Positions 18,622-27,841 of a stretch of 64,000 bases of DNA are shown piece after piece; the stretch's first letter is position 1; every line of letters starts with the position of its first letter. A program made the translations under genes and the position numbers. The notes under the pieces were generated by a model. That model had not been told where the DNA came from and ran no database searches. It saw only the letters and a list, made by a program, of their open reading frames with translations. The DNA is from Streptomyces sp. Je 1-332. Lineage in GTDB: Bacteria; Actinomycetota; Actinomycetes; Streptomycetales; Streptomycetaceae. The stretch is from assembly GCF_040730185.1 (NCBI RefSeq), contig NZ_CP160402.1:7378001-7442000 (forward strand), in the 5' to 3' direction.

Positions 18622-19416
18622 ATGCTCGTCGATCTCTCCGGCAAGACCGCCCTCGTCACCGGATCGACCCAGGGAATCGGGGCGGCCATCGCGGTCGGCC
18701 TGGCCAAGGCCGGTGCCCGGGTGGCCGTCAACGGACGGTCCGCCGCCTCCGTCGACAAGGCCGTCGATCGGCTGAAGGGGGAGCACGGCGCCGCCGAATT
18801 CCTCCGGGCACCCGGTGACATCTCCACCGACGAGGGCGCCGCCCAGGTCTTCGCGGCCGTTCCTCAGGTGGACGTCCTCGTCAACAACCTCGGCGTCTTC
18901 GGCGCCGAGCCCGCCCTCGACATCAGCGACGACGAATGGCGCCGCTACTTCGAGGTCAACGTACTGACCGCCGTCCGCATGATCCGTCACTATCTGCCGG
19001 GGATGAAGGACCGCTCCTGGGGGCGGATCCAGAACATCGCCAGCGACTCGGCACTCGTCACCCCCGCCGAGATGATCCACTACGGCATGTCGAAGACCGC
19101 GCTCCTCGCGGTCTCCCGGGGCTTCGCGAAGGAAGCCGCCGGATCGGGTGTGACCGTCAACTCCGTGATCGCGGGCCCCACGCACACCGGTGGCGTGGAG
19201 GACTTCGTGTACGAGCTGGTCGACTCCGACCTGCCCTGGGACGAGGCGCAGCGGGAGTTCATGGTCAAGCACCGCCCGCAGTCCCTGATCCAGCGGCTCA
19301 TCGAGCCGGAGGAGATCGCGCACATGGTGGTCTACCTCAGCTCCCCGCTGGCCTCCGCCACGACGGGCGGCGCGATCCGCGTCGACGGTGGTTACGTGGA
19401 CTCGATCGTCCCGTAG
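18622..19416 (+). CDS. SDR-family oxidoreductase
   Basis: A 264-residue classical short-chain dehydrogenase with AGGAGG upstream of ATG 18622. Cofactor motif TGSTQGIGAAIAVGL (residues 12-26), NNLG at 88-91, catalytic Ser in SDSALVTPAEMIHYGMSK and the YxxxK pair near 153-157. In the sugar cluster it could oxidise a keto- or deoxy-sugar acid. The gap to the kinase gene is only six bases. Confidence 0.85.
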   Translation: MLVDLSGKTALVTGSTQGIGAAIAVGLAKAGARVAVNGRSAASVDKAVDRLKGEHGAAEFLRAPGDISTDEGAAQVFAAVPQVDVLVNNLGVFGAEPALDISDDEWRRYFEVNVLTAVRMIRHYLPGMKDRSWGRIQNIASDSALVTPAEMIHYGMSKTALLAVSRGFAKEAAGSGVTVNSVIAGPTHTGGVEDFVYELVDSDLPWDEAQREFMVKHRPQSLIQRLIEPEEIAHMVVYLSSPLASATTGGAIRVDGGYVDSIVP

Positions 19417-19422
19417 CATCCC

Positions 19423-20931
19423 GTGGCCATGACCACCGCCACCGTGCCCCGCACCGGATCACTGCTCGGCATCGACATCGGGACGTCATCGTCCAAGGGC
19501 GTCCTCGTGCGCCCCGATGGCACGCTCATCGCCCAGGCGCGGCGCGAGCACGCGACGTCCACTCCGCACCCCGGCTGGTTCGAGCACGACGCGGAGGGTG
19601 TCTGGTGGGCCGACTTCCGTGCTCTGGCACGGGAGTTGATGGCCCAGCTGCCCACGGGTGACACCCTCGCCGCGGTCGGCGTCAGCGGCATCGGCCCCTG
19701 CCTGCTCCCGGTCGACGCGAAGGGCACGCCGGTCCGCCCGGCCATCCTGTACGGCGTCGACACCCGGGCCGGCGCGGAGATCGCCGAGCTGAACGAGCGC
19801 TATGGCCCCGACGAGATCATCCGCCGCTGCGGCTCGCCCCTGACCAGCCAGGCGGTCGGCCCCAAGCTCGCCTGGCTGCGCCGCCACGAACCAGCGGCCT
19901 ATAGGGCTACCCGCCGCTGGTACATGGCGAGTTCATATCTCGTACACCGTCTCACCGGCCGATACGTCCTCGACCACCACTCGGCGAGCCAGTGCACCCC
20001 GCTGTACGACCTGGCCGCCCGTCAGTGGATGGACGACCGCTGCGAGGAGATCGCCCCGGGGCTGGCATGGCCCGAGCTGGTCTGGCCCTCCGATGTCGTC
20101 GGCGCCGTGACCCCGCGGGCCGAGGACCTCACCGGCCTCCCCGCGGGCACCCCCGTCATCGCGGGCACGGTCGACGCCTGGGCGGAGGCGGCCGGTGTCG
20201 GTGTCGCCGCCCCCGGTGACCTGATGCTCATGTACGGCACGACGATGTTCCTGGTCGGCATCCTGCCGGAGCCGCTGACAAGCCCGCACCTGTGGGGCAC
20301 GGCGGGCGCGTTTCCGGACACGTACTGCCTGGCGGCCGGCATGGCGACCTCGGGCGCGGTCACCGGCTGGCTGCGTGACCTCACCCGCACCTCGTACGAG
20401 CGACTGACCGCGGAGGCCGGGGCGTTGCCGCCCGGCGCCGAGGGGCTGCTGATGCTGCCGTACTTCGCGGGGGAGCGCACCCCGCTCTTCGACCCCGACG
20501 CGCGGGGCCTGGTCCACGGCCTGACGCTGCGGCACGGCCGGGCCCATCTCTACCGGGCCGCCCTGGAAGCCACCGCGTACGGCGTGCGGCACAATCTCGC
20601 CGCCATGACCGAGGCGGGCGCCACCGCCGAACGCCTGGTCGCGGTCGGCGGTGGCGCCCGTGCGCTGTGGACCCGGATCGTCTCCGACGTGACCGGACGC
20701 GAGCAGCATCTGCCGCGCCACACCATCGGTGCCGCGTACGGTGACGCCTTCCTCGCGGCGGTCGGCGCGGGGCTCGCCGGGCCCGGTGACATCGCGCACT
20801 GGAACCCGACGGTCGAGGTGGTCGCGCCGGACGCCACCACCTCGGCCGTCTATGACCCGCTCTACGAGCTCTACCTGGAGCTGTATCCGGCGACCCGCGA
20901 GGCCGCGCACCAACTGGCGCGCCTCAACTAG
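19423..20931 (+). CDS. FGGY-family carbohydrate kinase (xylulokinase-like)
   Basis: A 502-residue sugar kinase from GTG 19423 (ATG 19429 possible). The N-terminal phosphate motif is GIDIGTSSSKGVLV and the C-terminal domain carries AVGGGARALWTRIVSDVTG and the ALEATAYGVRHNL helix. FGGY kinases phosphorylate pentuloses, hexuloses or polyols. With the upstream dehydrogenases it would trap the oxidised sugar. It ends eleven bases before the convergent glucanase gene. Confidence 0.87.
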   Translation: MAMTTATVPRTGSLLGIDIGTSSSKGVLVRPDGTLIAQARREHATSTPHPGWFEHDAEGVWWADFRALARELMAQLPTGDTLAAVGVSGIGPCLLPVDAKGTPVRPAILYGVDTRAGAEIAELNERYGPDEIIRRCGSPLTSQAVGPKLAWLRRHEPAAYRATRRWYMASSYLVHRLTGRYVLDHHSASQCTPLYDLAARQWMDDRCEEIAPGLAWPELVWPSDVVGAVTPRAEDLTGLPAGTPVIAGTVDAWAEAAGVGVAAPGDLMLMYGTTMFLVGILPEPLTSPHLWGTAGAFPDTYCLAAGMATSGAVTGWLRDLTRTSYERLTAEAGALPPGAEGLLMLPYFAGERTPLFDPDARGLVHGLTLRHGRAHLYRAALEATAYGVRHNLAAMTEAGATAERLVAVGGGARALWTRIVSDVTGREQHLPRHTIGAAYGDAFLAAVGAGLAGPGDIAHWNPTVEVVAPDATTSAVYDPLYELYLELYPATREAAHQLARLN

Positions 20932-20941
20932 CGTGACGGGT

Positions 20942-21814
20942 CTAGTCGTTGGTGGTCACGTGCACGTAGTCGACGACGAGCTGTTGCGGGAAGCTCGTGC
21001 TGCCGTCCGGGTCGCCCGGCCAGTAGCCGCCGACCGCGAGGTTGAGGATCAGGAAGAACGGCTTGTCGAAGACCCACTGCTTGCCGCCGAGGTCGGCGGG
21101 GGTGCGGGTCTGGTAGACGTTGCCGTCCACGGACCACGTGACCTTGTTCGGTGACCAGTCGACCGCGAAGGTGTGGAACTTGTCCGCGAACGCCTCGCCG
21201 CCGGGCAGGGTGTAGCCGGCGCCGATCGCGCCCGATCCCGAGTAGCCGGGGCCGTGCAGGGTGCCGTGGACCGTGCTCGGCTCGAAGCCGACGTTCTCCA
21301 TCACGTCGATCTCGCCGCTCTGGGGCCAGCCCACGTTGCCGATGTCGGCGCCGAGCATCCAGAACGCGGGCCACATGCCCTGCCCCCGCGGCACCTTCAT
21401 CCGGGCCTCGACGTGGCCGTAGGTCTGGGTGAACTTGCCGGAGGTGTTGAGCCGTGCCGATGTGTACTCGCAACGGCCGTACCAGCACTGGTAGTTCTCG
21501 GGGTTCTCCTTGCGGGCGGTGATGACCAGATTGCCCTGGCCGTCGAGGGCCGCGTTCTTGTTGCCGGAGGTGTAGAACTGCCGCTCGTGGTTGTTGACGT
21601 TGTCGCCGGTCTCGATCTGCCACTTGCCGCCGTCGACCGCCGAGCCCGCGGGCCCGTTGAAGTCGTCGGTGAAGGTGGCGGCCGCGGCGGCATTGGCGGT
21701 GGGGGTGGGGGCCGCCGACGCTCCGGAGGGGAGTCCGGTGAGGGCCGTGGCACAACAGGCCAGGGCGGCGGTGGTGAGCGCCGCACGGCGGCGCCAAGAG
21801 GTGTGCACTGTCAT
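20942..21814 (-). CDS. Secreted family 16 glycoside hydrolase (endo-beta-1,3-glucanase-like)
   Basis: A 290-residue exported enzyme; ATG 21814 is preferred to the adjacent GTG 21817. A Tat/Sec-type signal peptide with SWRRRAAL is cleaved near SGASAAP. The single GH16 beta-jelly-roll domain has the nucleophile/acid-base motif GEIDVMENVG near residue 173 and the framing blocks MWPAFWMLG and FHTFAVDWSPNKVTW. Enzymes of this group cut laminarin-type beta-1,3- or mixed-linked glucans. No carbohydrate-binding module is attached. Confidence 0.92.
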   Translation of the reverse strand: MTVHTSWRRRAALTTAALACCATALTGLPSGASAAPTPTANAAAAATFTDDFNGPAGSAVDGGKWQIETGDNVNNHERQFYTSGNKNAALDGQGNLVITARKENPENYQCWYGRCEYTSARLNTSGKFTQTYGHVEARMKVPRGQGMWPAFWMLGADIGNVGWPQSGEIDVMENVGFEPSTVHGTLHGPGYSGSGAIGAGYTLPGGEAFADKFHTFAVDWSPNKVTWSVDGNVYQTRTPADLGGKQWVFDKPFFLILNLAVGGYWPGDPDGSTSFPQQLVVDYVHVTTND

Positions 21815-22002
21815 CACATCGCTTCACGTGGGGGTGGCGAGAGAGTGGGGGGCTCAGACGTGCGTGTGGGTGTAGGTAGAGCATGCGCATGACAAACGAC
21901 GTCGAGAACTGAACGCGGCGAGCGATCAACTCCTGCGCTTTGTTCAGTACTTGATTTAAGGCAGACTCGCGGGCCCCGTCAAGGAGTTGGTGTGTACCAA
22001 CC

Positions 22003-24348
22003 TCAGCGGTCCCCGCCGGTCGCCCGCGCCAGATACGGTGCCGTCCGGCTGCCCTTGGCCGTAGCCACCGCACCGGGCGGCCCCGAAGCGACCACGCGGC
22101 CGCCCTCGTCGCCGCCGCCGGGGCCCAGGTCGATCACCCAGTCCGCGCCGGCCACCACCGCCATGTCGTGCTCGACGACCACCACCGAGTGGCCCGCGTC
22201 GACCAAGCCGTGCAGCTGGCGCATCAGGACCTCCACGTCGGCCGGATGCAGCCCGGTCGTCGGCTCGTCCAGGAGATAGAGCGTGTGGCCGCGCCGGACG
22301 CGCTGCAACTCGCTCGCCAGCTTGATGCGTTGGGCCTCGCCACCCGAGAGCTCCGTCGCGGGCTGCCCGAGGCGCAGATAGCCGAGACCCACGTCGAGGA
22401 GGGTCCGCAGGCTGCGGGCCACGGCCGGGGTGTCCGCGAAGAACTCCGCGGCCGCCTCCACCGTCAGGTCGAGCACCTGCGCGATGTTCCGTCCCTGGTA
22501 CGTCACTTCGAGGGTCGCGGGGTTGTAGCGCGCACCCCCGCAGTCGGGGCACGGCGCGTACGTACTGGGCAGGAAGAGCAGCTCCACGCTCACGAACCCC
22601 TCGCCCTGACAGGTCTCGCAGCGCCCGCCCGCGACGTTGAACGAGAAGCGGCCGACGCCGTAACCCCGCGTGCGTGCCGCCTCCGTGGCCGCGAAGACCT
22701 TGCGCACCACGTCGAAGAGGCCTGTGTAGGTGGCCAGGTTCGAGCGGGGCGTGCGGCCGATCGGCTTCTGGTCCACGCACACCAGACGGCCCACGCCCTC
22801 CAGTTCCTCGGTGATTGCGCCGACGAGCGTGGACTTGCCCGAGCCGGATACGCCGGTGACCGCGGTGAAGGCGCCGAGTGGGAACTCGGCCGTCACGTCG
22901 CGCAGGTTGTGCCGGGTGACGGGACCGACCTTCAGCCAGCCGCGCGGCTCGCGCACCGCACGGGCCGCGGCGGGCTCGCGGTCGAAGAGGAAACGGGCCG
23001 TCGCGGACTGCGTGACGCCCTCCAGATCGGCCACCGGGCCGCTGTGCAGCACCTGCCCGCCGTGCTCGCCGGCGTCGGGGCCCACGTCGACGAGCCAGTC
23101 GGCGTGGCGCATGACATCGAGATGGTGCTCCACGACGAAGACCGAGTTGCCCGCGGCCTTGAGCCGGTCGAGGACGGTGAGCAGCGATTCCGTGTCCGCC
23201 GGGTGCAGACCGGCCGACGGTTCGTCCAGGACGTACACGACGCCGAAGAGCCCCGAGCGCAACTGGGTCGCCAGACGCAGACGTTGGAGTTCGCCCGGGG
23301 AGAGGGTGGGCGTGGCGCGGTCCGGGCTCAGATAGCCGAGGCCGAGCTCGGTGATCGTGGCGATGCGGGCGAGGAGATCGGCGGCCAGGACGCGGGCCGC
23401 CTCCGAACCCGCCTCGCGCTGAAGGGACGTGGCCAGCTCCGAGAGGGGGAGCGCGGCGAGGTCGGCGATCGTACGGCCCGCGAACGTGACCGCCATCGCC
23501 TCCGGGCGCAACCTGCTGCCGCCGCACGCCGGGCAGTCGGCGCTCTCCAGGAACCGCTCGGCCTTGGCACGCAGGGTCTGGCTCTTGGAGTCCGAGAAGG
23601 TCTTCATCACATAGCGCTGGGCGCTCATGTACGTGCCCTGGTACGGGCGTTGGATGCGGTCCGCGTCCCGCACAGGGTGCACGGTCACCACCGGCTGCTC
23701 GTCCGTGAACAGGATCCAGTCCCGGTCCGCCTGCGGCAGCTCGCGCCAGGGCCTGTCGACGTCGTGGCCCAGGGCATCCAGCACATCGCGGAGGTTCTTG
23801 CCCTGCCAGGCACCGGGCCAGGCCGCGATGGCGCCCTCGCGGATGGAGAGCGAGGGGTCGGGGACCAGGAGCTCCTCGGTCGTGCGGTGCACGCGGCCGA
23901 GGCCATGGCACTCGGGGCAGGCCCCGGCGGCGGTGTTGGGCGAGAAAGCGTCCGAGTCCAGCCGCTCGGCGCCCTCGGGGTAGGTGCCGGCGCGCGAGAA
24001 CAGCATGCGCAGAGAGTTCGAGAGGTTCGTGACCGTGCCCACCGAGGAGCGGGACGTGGGCGCCGAGCGCCGCTGCTGGAGCGAGACCGCCGGGGGCAGC
24101 CCGGTGATCTCACCGACCTTCGGCGCCCCCACCTGGTGGATCAGCCGTCTGGCGTACGGGGCGACGGACTCGAAGTAGCGGCGCTGGGCCTCCGCGTAGA
24201 TCGTCCCGAAGGCGAGCGACGACTTCCCCGAGCCGGACACCCCGGTGAAGACCGCGAGGACGTCACGCGGGACGTCCACGTCGACGTTCCGCAGATTGTG
24301 CTCGCGGGCACCCCGGACGCGTACGAACGGATCATGGGGGCTGTGCAT
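22003..24348 (-). CDS. UvrA-like ABC ATPase, short class (UvrA2 type)
   Basis: A 781-residue protein with two ABC ATPase halves. Walker A motifs are [12 protein letters not shown] (about 36) and [12 protein letters not shown] (about 480), signatures [12 protein letters not shown] and [12 protein letters not shown], and Walker [14 protein letters not shown] and [13 protein letters not shown]. Zinc modules are CPACGGSRL and the CETCQGEGF...CPDCGG pair. It is about 170 residues shorter than UvrA and appears to lack the UvrB-binding insert, as in the UvrA2/DrrC-like class linked to DNA-damage or drug tolerance. It is not beside other repair genes. Confidence 0.88.
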   Translation of the reverse strand: MHSPHDPFVRVRGAREHNLRNVDVDVPRDVLAVFTGVSGSGKSSLAFGTIYAEAQRRYFESVAPYARRLIHQVGAPKVGEITGLPPAVSLQQRRSAPTSRSSVGTVTNLSNSLRMLFSRAGTYPEGAERLDSDAFSPNTAAGACPECHGLGRVHRTTEELLVPDPSLSIREGAIAAWPGAWQGKNLRDVLDALGHDVDRPWRELPQADRDWILFTDEQPVVTVHPVRDADRIQRPYQGTYMSAQRYVMKTFSDSKSQTLRAKAERFLESADCPACGGSRLRPEAMAVTFAGRTIADLAALPLSELATSLQREAGSEAARVLAADLLARIATITELGLGYLSPDRATPTLSPGELQRLRLATQLRSGLFGVVYVLDEPSAGLHPADTESLLTVLDRLKAAGNSVFVVEHHLDVMRHADWLVDVGPDAGEHGGQVLHSGPVADLEGVTQSATARFLFDREPAAARAVREPRGWLKVGPVTRHNLRDVTAEFPLGAFTAVTGVSGSGKSTLVGAITEELEGVGRLVCVDQKPIGRTPRSNLATYTGLFDVVRKVFAATEAARTRGYGVGRFSFNVAGGRCETCQGEGFVSVELLFLPSTYAPCPDCGGARYNPATLEVTYQGRNIAQVLDLTVEAAAEFFADTPAVARSLRTLLDVGLGYLRLGQPATELSGGEAQRIKLASELQRVRRGHTLYLLDEPTTGLHPADVEVLMRQLHGLVDAGHSVVVVEHDMAVVAGADWVIDLGPGGGDEGGRVVASGPPGAVATAKGSRTAPYLARATGGDR

Positions 24349-24387
24349 GGGGGCTCCGTACGCGGCTCGGGGGCAAACCCCACGATT

Positions 24388-25401
24388 CTAGGTCCTGGCC
24401 AGGCCCGCGACCCGGGCCAGGCGCCGGAAGGAGTCGAGCAGGCCCTCCCGGTCGTACGTACTGGTCGTGACCAGCACTTCCTGCGCCCCGCTCTCCTTGA
24501 TCAACGTCTCCAGCTCGTCGGCCACCTGGTCCTCCGTGCCGTGGAGGTGGCCGACGAGACCGGCTTCGTAGAATCCGCGCTCCTTCTCCGTCATCCGCAT
24601 CTCCGGCGCCTCGACGCGCTCGGCCGGGGGGAGGGGCGGGAAGGTGCCGTGCGTGCGCGAGTAGGCCATCGACCAGGCTTCCGGTATCAGCAGGCGGCGG
24701 GCCTCCTCGGGCGTCCCGGCGACGGCGATCGTGCCCGAGACGATCACGTACGGTTCGCTCGACCAGACGGAGGGGCGGAACGACGCGCGGTAGTGGTCGA
24801 TGCCGCGGAGCATCTTCTCGCGGCTCCGGATGTCGCCGATGACCATCGGCAGCCCGGCCCGCGCCGCGATGGTGGCGCCCTCGCCGATGGCCAGGACGAA
24901 CGGCGGGACGGTCATGCCCTCGGAGGGGCGGGCGTGCGCTCCGGTGTCCGACGTGCCGCGGAACCAGCCGAGGAGCTCGGTGAGCTGCACCGCGAAGTCG
25001 TCGGCGTCGTTCTTGTCCCGGCCGAGCGCCTTGCGCACCCCGTCGGTGAACCCCACTGATCGGCCGAGCCCCATGTCGATGCGCCCGGGAAAGAGCGCTT
25101 CGAGGACCCCGAACTGCTCGGCGACGACCAGGGGTTGGTGGTTCGGCAGCATCACGCCGCCCGTGCCGACCCGGATGGTGCGCGTCGCGGCGGCCACGGC
25201 GGCGGCGAGGACGGTCGGCGCCGAGCCGGCGACGCCCGGCACCGCGTGGTGCTCCGACACCCACAGACGGTGGTACCCGAGCTCCTCGAGTTCCTGGGCC
25301 AGGCGCACGGTGTCACGCAGGGCCTGGCGGCCGTCGTGCCCCTCGCGGGTGCGGGAACGGTCGAGGACGGAGAAGCGGGTGGATCCGATCACTGAGGTCA
25401 C
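24388..25401 (-). CDS. Luciferase-like (LLM) flavin-dependent monooxygenase
   Basis: A 337-residue TIM-barrel protein with [37 protein letters not shown] strand and [12 protein letters not shown], all typical of the bacterial-luciferase-like family that uses FMNH2 or F420. The substrate is unknown. It is transcribed with or just ahead of the UvrA-like gene (39-base gap) and is divergent from the HAD gene across a G-rich stretch. Confidence 0.88.
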   Translation of the reverse strand: MTSVIGSTRFSVLDRSRTREGHDGRQALRDTVRLAQELEELGYHRLWVSEHHAVPGVAGSAPTVLAAAVAAATRTIRVGTGGVMLPNHQPLVVAEQFGVLEALFPGRIDMGLGRSVGFTDGVRKALGRDKNDADDFAVQLTELLGWFRGTSDTGAHARPSEGMTVPPFVLAIGEGATIAARAGLPMVIGDIRSREKMLRGIDHYRASFRPSVWSSEPYVIVSGTIAVAGTPEEARRLLIPEAWSMAYSRTHGTFPPLPPAERVEAPEMRMTEKERGFYEAGLVGHLHGTEDQVADELETLIKESGAQEVLVTTSTYDREGLLDSFRRLARVAGLART

Positions 25402-25441
25402 GCCAGGTTCAACGCCTGAGCGGCGCCGGGATTCCCGGCCC

Positions 25442-25495
25442 GGGGTCGGGGGTGGAGTCAGGGCGGGGGCCGGGGCCAGGGCCAGGACCGGGGTC
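25442..25495 (+). other. G-rich tract, possible G-quadruplex
   Basis: At least six runs of three or more G in about 50 bases, in the divergent intergenic region upstream of the HAD gene and of the LLM gene. Such tracts are common in this G+C range, so the assignment is weak. Confidence 0.25.
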
Positions 25496-25533
25496 GGCGC
25501 GAGGCCGGCGCGGGGTCTGCCTACGCTGGGTGC

Positions 25534-26022
25534 GTGACGGACGACAGTAGGCCACTGGCCGTATTCGACCTGGACAACACGCTAGCGGACACCGCGCACC
25601 GCCAGCGCTTCCTGGAGCGCAGGCCGAAGGACTGGGCGGCCTTCTTCGCGGCGGCCCCGGACGACCCGCCGCTGGAGCGTGGCGTGGCTCTCGCCCTGGA
25701 GAGCGCGCGGGAGTGCGAGGTCGTCTACCTCACCGGCAGGCCCGAGCGGTGCCGCGAGGACACCGTGGCGTGGCTGGCGGCGCAGGGGCTGCCCGAGGGG
25801 CGGATCTGGATGCGCCGCAACGACGACCGGCGGCCCGCCCGCCGCACCAAGCTGGAGATCCTGCGGCGGATCTCCGCGTCCCGTGAGGTCCGGATGCTGG
25901 TGGACGACGACGAGCTGGTGTGCGACGAGGCCGAGCGGGCGGGCTTCAAGGTCGTACGGGCGCGCTGGGCGAGCACGTCCGCCGCGCTGAAGGACGCTCA
26001 GGAGCGTGAGGGACGGACGTGA
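25534..26022 (+). CDS. HAD-fold phosphatase, polynucleotide 3'-phosphatase-like
   Basis: A 162-residue protein starting at GTG 25534. HAD motif I is FDLDNTLADTAH with the nucleophile and acid aspartates, motif II is YLTGRPE, and motif IV is VDDDELVCDE. Size and the LTGRPERCREDTVAWL segment match the stand-alone phosphatase domain seen in polynucleotide kinase/phosphatase-type proteins. It could remove 3' phosphates from nucleic acid ends, or act on a small molecule. No kinase domain is fused. Confidence 0.75.
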   Translation: MTDDSRPLAVFDLDNTLADTAHRQRFLERRPKDWAAFFAAAPDDPPLERGVALALESARECEVVYLTGRPERCREDTVAWLAAQGLPEGRIWMRRNDDRRPARRTKLEILRRISASREVRMLVDDDELVCDEAERAGFKVVRARWASTSAALKDAQEREGRT

Positions 26023-26070
26023 CCGCTCAGTGCCGGGCTACAGGGCCCCGAGGTGGGCTCGAAGGGCGAG

Positions 26071-26292
26071 TCAGGCGCTGTCGCCGTCCTCGAGGCGGAA
26101 CCCGACCTTGAGGCCCACCTGGTAGTGCTCGATCTCGCCGTTCTCGATGTGGCCGCGCACCTGGGTCACCTCGAACCAGTCCAGCGAACGCAGCGTCTGC
26201 GAGGCGCGGGCGATGCCGTTGCGGATGGCCTGGTCGACTCCCTCGTGCGAGGTGCCGACGATCTCGGTGACCCGATAGGTGTGGTCGGACAT
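26071..26292 (-). CDS. Dodecin family flavin-binding protein
   Basis: A 73-residue protein from ATG 26292 with AGAGGAAC upstream. It has the dodecin signature VTEIVGTSHEGVDQAIRNGI, then LDWFEVTQVRGHIENGEIEHYQVGLKVGFR, including the Trp that stacks on flavin. Dodecins assemble as twelve-subunit shells that store or buffer riboflavin/FMN. It is divergent from the sugar-binding lipoprotein gene. Confidence 0.92.
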   Translation of the reverse strand: MSDHTYRVTEIVGTSHEGVDQAIRNGIARASQTLRSLDWFEVTQVRGHIENGEIEHYQVGLKVGFRLEDGDSA

Positions 26293-26428
26293 GAGGCTGT
26301 TCCTCTCCGCCGTGTGGTGACCGCACAGTTGTGGGGTGACGTCACTCCACCGTGCCCCACCGCGCGCAGGTGCGCGAGGCGGTGAGCGTGGGGCGCACCG
26401 GAAAATTCGATCCCGGTGCCGTTCCCCC

Positions 26429-26457
26429 TTGACCGGCCCATTGGTACAGACCAAAAT
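26429..26457 (+). promoter_or_regulatory. Promoter with DasR-like operator upstream of the sugar-binding lipoprotein
   Basis: TTGACC (26429-26434) and CAAAAT (26452-26457), 17 bases apart, form a fair promoter. Overlapping it is ATTGGTACAGACCAAA (26440-26455), a near-dyad close to the DasR site (TGGT-N2-AGACCA; 12 of 16 consensus positions by my count). DasR represses sugar/chitin uptake genes in Streptomyces until amino-sugar phosphates accumulate. Confidence 0.55.
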
Positions 26458-26528
26458 CCAGCCGTACCCGTTCGAGCCATCAGCTCACCCCCCGCGTCGG
26501 GCGACCTTCCCCTGTCCGCAGGAAGAAA

Positions 26529-27815
26529 GTGACCCACGTGAAACCGCACCGCCGCGCCGTCATGTCCTTGTCCCTCGTCATCGCCGCCACCTCCCTGCTC
26601 CCCGGTTGCGGCGTCCTGCCGGGCGGGGGAGACGAGAAGCGGACGGTCACCGTGTGGCTCATGCGTGGCAGCGCGTCGGCGGACTTCATCAAGCGGTTCA
26701 CCACGGACTTCGAGAAGCGGAACGGCGACATCGACCTGGAGGTACGCCTCCAGGAGTGGACCGGCATCGGCGGCAAGGTCAAGGCCGCGCTCAAGACCGA
26801 CGAGGGACCCGACGTCATCGAGGTCGGCAACACCCAGGTCGCCCAGTACGTCGACGAGGGCGGGCTCTACGACCTCACCCTGGAGTCCGCACGCGACCTC
26901 GGCATGAAGGAATGGCTGCCCGGCCTGGCCGAGCCCGGTCGCTACAACGGCAGCCAGTACGGCATCCCCTGGTACGCCGCCAACCGCGTCGTCATCTACA
27001 ACAAGGACCTCTTCGCGCGGGCCGGGATCGAGCAGCCGCCCAAGACACGCGAGCAGTGGATCGCCGACACGGAGCGGCTCGACTCCGGCGGCGACCAGGG
27101 GATCTATCTCGCGGGGCAGGACTGGTACACCCTGGCAGGCTTCATCTGGGACGAGGGCGGTGAACTCGCCACGGAGGCCGAGGGCTCGCGAGGCGTGTGG
27201 GAGGGCAGTCTGCACGCTCCCGCGGCGCTGCGGGGCATGGACTTCTACCGCCGGCTGCAGGCCCTGGGCGAGGGACCCCGTGACGCGGACGAGGAGCATC
27301 CGCCGCAGGCCGGGGTGTTCGCCAAGGGGGACGTGGCGCAGATCGTCGCCGTGCCCGGCACCGCGCGGGCCATCGAGGAGGCGAACCCCGAACTGAAGGG
27401 CAAACTCGGCTACTTCCCGATCCCCGGCAAGACAGCGGCGAAGCCGGGAGCCGTCTTCACGGGCGGATCCGACCTCGTGGTGCGCGAGAAGACGGACGAC
27501 CGCGCGGGCGCGGTCGCCGTCATCAAAGCACTCGCGGGCAAGAAGTGGCAGACGGACCTCGCCCGGACGATGAACTACGTGCCGAACAAGACGACCCTTG
27601 CCTCCGCCGTCTCGGGCGAGGAAGGTGTCGCCGCGATGGCCGCGGGAGCCGCCCGGGGCCGGGCGACACCGGCCTCGCCGAAGTGGGCCGCGGTGGAGGC
27701 GGACAACCCGATCAAGGAGTACATGTCGAAGGTGCTCGCCGGGGGCGACCCGGCGACGGAGGCGAAGGCGGCCTCGCGCCGGATCACCCGGGAGCTCGAC
27801 GTCAGCGCGCCCTGA
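26529..27815 (+). CDS. Extracellular sugar-binding lipoprotein of an ABC importer
   Basis: A 428-residue family 1 solute-binding protein from GTG 26529, with AGGAAGAAA just upstream. The signal peptide ends at lipobox LLPGC. The mature part shows VWLMRGSASADFIKRF, a hinge-type GIPWYAANRVVIYNKDLF and TGGSDLVVREK, typical of carbohydrate-binding lipoproteins. It should capture a mono- or oligosaccharide outside the membrane. No permease or ATPase genes lie beside it, so it is an orphan that must use a remote transporter (in Streptomyces often MsiK-energised). The DasR-like site suggests an amino-sugar or chitin link. Confidence 0.85.
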   Translation: MTHVKPHRRAVMSLSLVIAATSLLPGCGVLPGGGDEKRTVTVWLMRGSASADFIKRFTTDFEKRNGDIDLEVRLQEWTGIGGKVKAALKTDEGPDVIEVGNTQVAQYVDEGGLYDLTLESARDLGMKEWLPGLAEPGRYNGSQYGIPWYAANRVVIYNKDLFARAGIEQPPKTREQWIADTERLDSGGDQGIYLAGQDWYTLAGFIWDEGGELATEAEGSRGVWEGSLHAPAALRGMDFYRRLQALGEGPRDADEEHPPQAGVFAKGDVAQIVAVPGTARAIEEANPELKGKLGYFPIPGKTAAKPGAVFTGGSDLVVREKTDDRAGAVAVIKALAGKKWQTDLARTMNYVPNKTTLASAVSGEEGVAAMAAGAARGRATPASPKWAAVEADNPIKEYMSKVLAGGDPATEAKAASRRITRELDVSAP

Positions 27816-27841
27816 GGGCCACCGCCCCCGGGCCCGATCCC

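Noticed and set aside
22168..25059. A very long open frame on the plus strand across the UvrA-like and LLM genes
   Set aside because: It is antisense to two well-supported genes, has Arg/Gly/Val-rich composition and no motif. G+C-rich genes often leave long open frames on the other strand.
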